DNA of 64,000 bases from Betaproteobacteria bacterium (GTDB lineage: Bacteria > Pseudomonadota > Gammaproteobacteria > Burkholderiales > Burkholderiaceae_C): NCBI GenBank assembly GCA_009921265.1, contig RFYV01000007.1, positions 1 through 64,000 of the forward strand. Direction: 5' to 3'. Of the stretch, positions 61,430-64,000 are shown one piece after another. The position numbers were made by a program, and so were the translations under genes. Each line of letters starts with the position of its first letter. Within the stretch, counting starts at the first letter, position 1. The notes beneath the pieces were generated by a model. It ran no database searches. It was not told where the DNA came from and was given only the letters and a program-made list of their open reading frames with translations.

Positions 61430-61987
61430 ATGACACACCCCTACCAATCCATGAATGCATCCCCTCCCTTCGCTCTCAAAAAATTAGATCAATGGATTCT
61501 TTCGGTTAATCGAAGTTTGATGATCACGCTACTTGGCGTGATGTCGGCGATTATTTTTGTGAGCGTGTCGATCCGTTATTTGTCCGACTATTCAATTCCG
61601 TGGGCCGAAGAGGTGTCGCGATACTTGATGGTGTGGTTAATGTTTTTAGGTATTGGGCCTGTGATGAGATTGGGTGGTCACATCGCCATTGATACCTTTC
61701 CAAAAACATTATCAGGAACCAGTGCAATTATTTTGCGAGGCATCATTGCGCTCATCATCGGCGCATTTTTTATGACACTGTTATGGGTGGGATGGTTGTA
61801 CATGCAAAAAACCATTCATCAAAGCACGGCTGTTTTAGAAATTTCATTTGCATGGGTTAGCTCTTCAGTACCCATTGGATTTGCATTATCACTGTGGCAT
61901 GGGGTTGCAGTTGCTGTGCCCTACGTCAAAAATGGCGCTTACGAAACTTCTGATGATCTCAATATTGACGAAGTAGGTGCAATATGA
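61430..61987 (+). CDS. dctQ: TRAP transporter small permease (DctQ family)
   Basis: 185 residues with four hydrophobic helices (about 32-55, 66-85, 101-128 and 140-165). SDYSIPWAEEVSRYLMVW and GGHIAIDTF are the DctQ hallmarks. It forms the small subunit that assembles with DctM in the inner membrane. The ATG at 61430 has no ribosome site; a second ATG at 61451 is possible. The stop overlaps the dctM start (ATGA). Confidence 0.92.
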   Translation: MTHPYQSMNASPPFALKKLDQWILSVNRSLMITLLGVMSAIIFVSVSIRYLSDYSIPWAEEVSRYLMVWLMFLGIGPVMRLGGHIAIDTFPKTLSGTSAIILRGIIALIIGAFFMTLLWVGWLYMQKTIHQSTAVLEISFAWVSSSVPIGFALSLWHGVAVAVPYVKNGAYETSDDLNIDEVGAI

Positions 61988-63270
61988 CCACAGCTGTTTT
62001 ATTTTTAAGTCTTTTGTTTTTTATGTTCATTGGTGTGCCAGTGGCTTTTTCAATTGGCGTTGCAACTCTTTGCGCCATGCTGGTTCAGGATTTACCTGTC
62101 ATTGCACTTGCGCAAAAAATTCTCACAGGTGTGGATAGTTTTCCATTAATGGCCTTGCCATTTTTTCTTTTCGCAGCAGAACTCATGACAGGTGGTTCTT
62201 TATCGGATGTACTCTTGCGACTCGCATCTGTATTGGTTGGACACCGCAGAGGTGGATTGGGGTACACCAATATCTTGGGTTTAACTTTTTTCTCAGGGCT
62301 GAGTGGTTCTGCATTGGCCGATGCGGCAGGACCAGGTGCCGTACTCATTCGCATGATGCGACAGTCAGGCTATCCACCGAGTTATGCAGCAGCGCTGACA
62401 GCGACCACTGCAGTGGTGGGTCCAATTATTCCGCCATCCATCATCATGATTATTTATGCACTACAAGATCCCAGAGTTTCTGTGCTCGGACTTTTTTGGG
62501 CGGGTATCTTGCCGGGCTTGTTGATATCGGGTAGCTTATTGATTTACAACGGATGGGCGAGTTGGAGAAGAAATTTTCGTGCCGATGGTGAACCTGCTAC
62601 CTTAGCCATTATTCTGAGCAGCACTTTCAAAGCATTGCCCGCATTGGGATTGCCCGTATTGATCATTGGTGGCATTCATTCTGGCGCATTCACCCCCACC
62701 GAAGCATCGGTGATGGCAGTGGCTTATTCGTTATTGGTGGGTCGATTTGTTTACGGCACATTAACAATGGCCATGGTTCCAAAGTTGCTCGCACGATCAG
62801 CCTACACCACCGCTTCTATTTTGTTGATTATTTCTGTGTCATCGGGATTTGCTTGGGTGCTTAATGTGGTGCAAATTCCTCAAGCACTTGCAATGTGGGT
62901 GGGAACATTAGAGTTAGGACCGATTGGATTTTTATTTGTCGTTAATATTTTGTTGTTATTGTTTGGAATTTTTATTGAACCATTGCCTGGTGTACTCATC
63001 TTGGTACCCATACTCGCGCCCATGGCATTTGCGTTAGGTATTGATCCCACACACTTTGCAATCGTCGTGATCGTCAACCTCACCTTGGGAATGATCACAC
63101 CACCCGTTGGAAGCTTGTTATTTGTAACAGGTATGGTGGCCAAAGTATCCATGAGTGAACTCAACAAAGAACTTTGGCCTATGCTTGCAATTCAGATGGT
63201 CGTATTGGCCATCATTACAATGGTGCCCGCAATCAGTTTAATCTTGCCGCAATGGGTGGGAAGAATTTAA
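61984..63270 (+). CDS. dctM: TRAP transporter large permease (DctM family)
   Basis: 428 residues with 11-12 membrane segments. FFSGLSGSALADAAGPGAVL, VGPIIPPSIIMIIYA and NLTLGMITPPVGSLLFV are the conserved ion- and substrate-site stretches of the large subunit. It drives sodium-coupled import of the carboxylate delivered by DctP. Translationally coupled to DctQ. A full-length, normal gene, and the only complete secondary carboxylate permease in the window. Confidence 0.95.
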   Translation: MTTAVLFLSLLFFMFIGVPVAFSIGVATLCAMLVQDLPVIALAQKILTGVDSFPLMALPFFLFAAELMTGGSLSDVLLRLASVLVGHRRGGLGYTNILGLTFFSGLSGSALADAAGPGAVLIRMMRQSGYPPSYAAALTATTAVVGPIIPPSIIMIIYALQDPRVSVLGLFWAGILPGLLISGSLLIYNGWASWRRNFRADGEPATLAIILSSTFKALPALGLPVLIIGGIHSGAFTPTEASVMAVAYSLLVGRFVYGTLTMAMVPKLLARSAYTTASILLIISVSSGFAWVLNVVQIPQALAMWVGTLELGPIGFLFVVNILLLLFGIFIEPLPGVLILVPILAPMAFALGIDPTHFAIVVIVNLTLGMITPPVGSLLFVTGMVAKVSMSELNKELWPMLAIQMVVLAIITMVPAISLILPQWVGRI

Positions 63271-63300
63271 AAAAATAAAGATAAACGTCTCCGCTTTGCG

Positions 63301-64000
63301 TTAATGACCTTTAAATACAGGCGTTCGCTTCTCTGCAAATGCTTTGCGACCTTCCTTGTAATCTTCACTGGCAAAACACGACTCAACCATTTGATTTGCT
63401 AAATTTAAATTGCGATCAGCTGAGTGGCGCATTCTCACAAACTTGTTGCGAATACGCTTTAACAGTCACATCAAATTCTTCAACAGAAACCACTTGCTTC
63501 ACCAACCCCATGTGATGCGCATCATCTGCACCAAAAATTCGCGCGCTAAAAAATAAATCAGAGGTATTAGCCACACCGAGCACTTCGATGAAACGTTGAA
63601 CGCCTTCATAGCCATAACCCAAACCGAGTCGACCCGCTGGCATGCGAAAACGCGCATCGCTGGCACAAATCCTCACATCGCAATTGAGTGCAAGACCCAA
63701 TCCACCACCCATACAAATACCACGCACCTTGGCCAATGTGGGTTTGGGGCAATCGAGCACACTGTTGTACGCTGCTTCTGTCACTCTGTTGTAGGCCTCG
63801 GCTGCGTCCCCACCATTTCGTTGTTGGTCAAACTGTGAAATATCAGCGCCTGATACAAAAGCTTTATCACCCGCACCTGCGAGCACAATTAAACGAATAT
63901 CTGAATCATCCACAAACGATTGAATCGCCGATGGCAAGGCCTGCCACATATTGAAATTCATCGCATTAAATTTGGCTTGATTATTAAAAATCACATAACC
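63301..64000 (-). pseudogene. Enoyl-CoA hydratase broken by a frameshifting internal deletion, 5' end off window
   Basis: The frame entering from base 64000 reads VIFNNQAKFNAMNFNMWQAL, then FVSGADISQFD and GICMGGGLGLALNCDVRI, an ordinary crotonase, but stops at 63416 right after ENAPLS. The expected C-terminus continues one base out of frame just beyond: ADRNLNLANQMVESCF, ASEDYKEGRKAF and EKRTPVFKGH, ending in TAA at 63301-63303. Family members carry roughly 15-20 more residues between these blocks, so about 50 bases seem to be deleted with a shift of frame. The shortened protein lacks the C-terminal helices and is probably inactive. A sequence error cannot be excluded. Confidence 0.75.

Noticed and set aside
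1-64000. CRISPR arrays, tRNA or rRNA genes, insertion sequences, phage genes, att sites
   Set aside because: No regularly spaced direct repeats, no cloverleaf or rRNA-like stretches, no transposase, integrase or phage proteins seen on reading both strands.

Overview
The window reads as a piece of a betaproteobacterial chromosome, most likely Burkholderiales (an Alcaligenaceae- or Comamonadaceae-like lineage). The reasons are 16 Bug/TctC-type periplasmic solute receptors, several class III (CaiB/BaiF) CoA-transferases, two orphan 2-oxo-acid dehydrogenases of the malate/L-lactate type and BKACE/HpcH-type lyases, all packed into short operons. Base composition is moderate to AT-leaning for that order. 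The lineage is inferred from gene content; no rRNA, tRNA, origin, insertion sequence or CRISPR array was seen. There is no gene-free stretch longer than 300 bases; the largest gaps (49026-49216, 23802-23987, 16703-16883, 26535-26683, 5623-5765, 61310-61429) are mostly promoter regions between divergent operons.

Layout. 1-5622 (minus): racemase, 2-oxo-acid dehydrogenase, two tandem Bug receptors, CoA-transferase and a MaoC hydratase cut by the window edge, behind a good sigma70-type promoter and a perfect palindrome. 5766-9337 (minus): enoyl-CoA hydratase, CitE-like lyase and acyl-CoA synthetase, divergent from an acyl-CoA dehydrogenase (9415-10557). 10564-12718 (minus): D-tartrate-dehydratase-like enolase-superfamily enzyme with its Bug receptor, followed upstream by a FemAB/GNAT-like gene. 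13758-18767: second acyl-CoA synthetase, a Bug receptor on the opposite strand, second acyl-CoA dehydrogenase and a hydratase. 18758-23801 (minus): hydratase-2, Bug, feruloyl-CoA-hydratase-like enzyme and a pair of CoA-transferases. 23988-26534 (plus): Bug plus a TPP enzyme. 26684-33418 (minus): Bug, flavin monooxygenase, MFS transporter, dehydrogenase, Bug, MBL-fold hydrolase. 33499-45116 (plus): a 12-gene run with Bug, Bug, NicC-like monooxygenase, Bug, atypical SDR, isochorismatase-like protein without a catalytic triad, ketopantoate-reductase-like enzyme, APH-type kinase, enolase paralogue, Bug, RraA/HMG-aldolase-like protein and a TRAP receptor. 45135-49025 (minus): Bug, BKACE, hydratase, CoA-transferase. 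49217-58194 (plus): NMT1/SsuA-like lipoprotein, two D-aminoacylase-type amidohydrolases, three Bugs, a desaturase-like di-iron hydroxylase with a Rieske ferredoxin, and a small secreted Cys-rich protein. 58202-63270: CoA-transferase, TRAP receptor and CitE-like lyase on minus, TRAP DctQM on plus. 63301-64000 (minus): an enoyl-CoA hydratase broken by a frameshifting deletion.

Functionally this is a scavenging island: periplasmic receptors capture organic acids, CoA-ligases and CoA-transferases activate them, and dehydrogenases, hydratases and lyases break the thioesters down; other branches use flavin or di-iron oxygenation. Only one complete membrane transporter for acids (TRAP DctPQM) plus one MFS protein is present, with no TctA/TctB partner for any Bug and no transcription factor. 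The most unusual segment is 37680-44137, where an enolase paralogue that has lost its catalytic His is translationally coupled to an APH-type kinase and sits next to two enzymes lacking canonical catalytic residues. I propose it as a candidate undescribed catabolic module.
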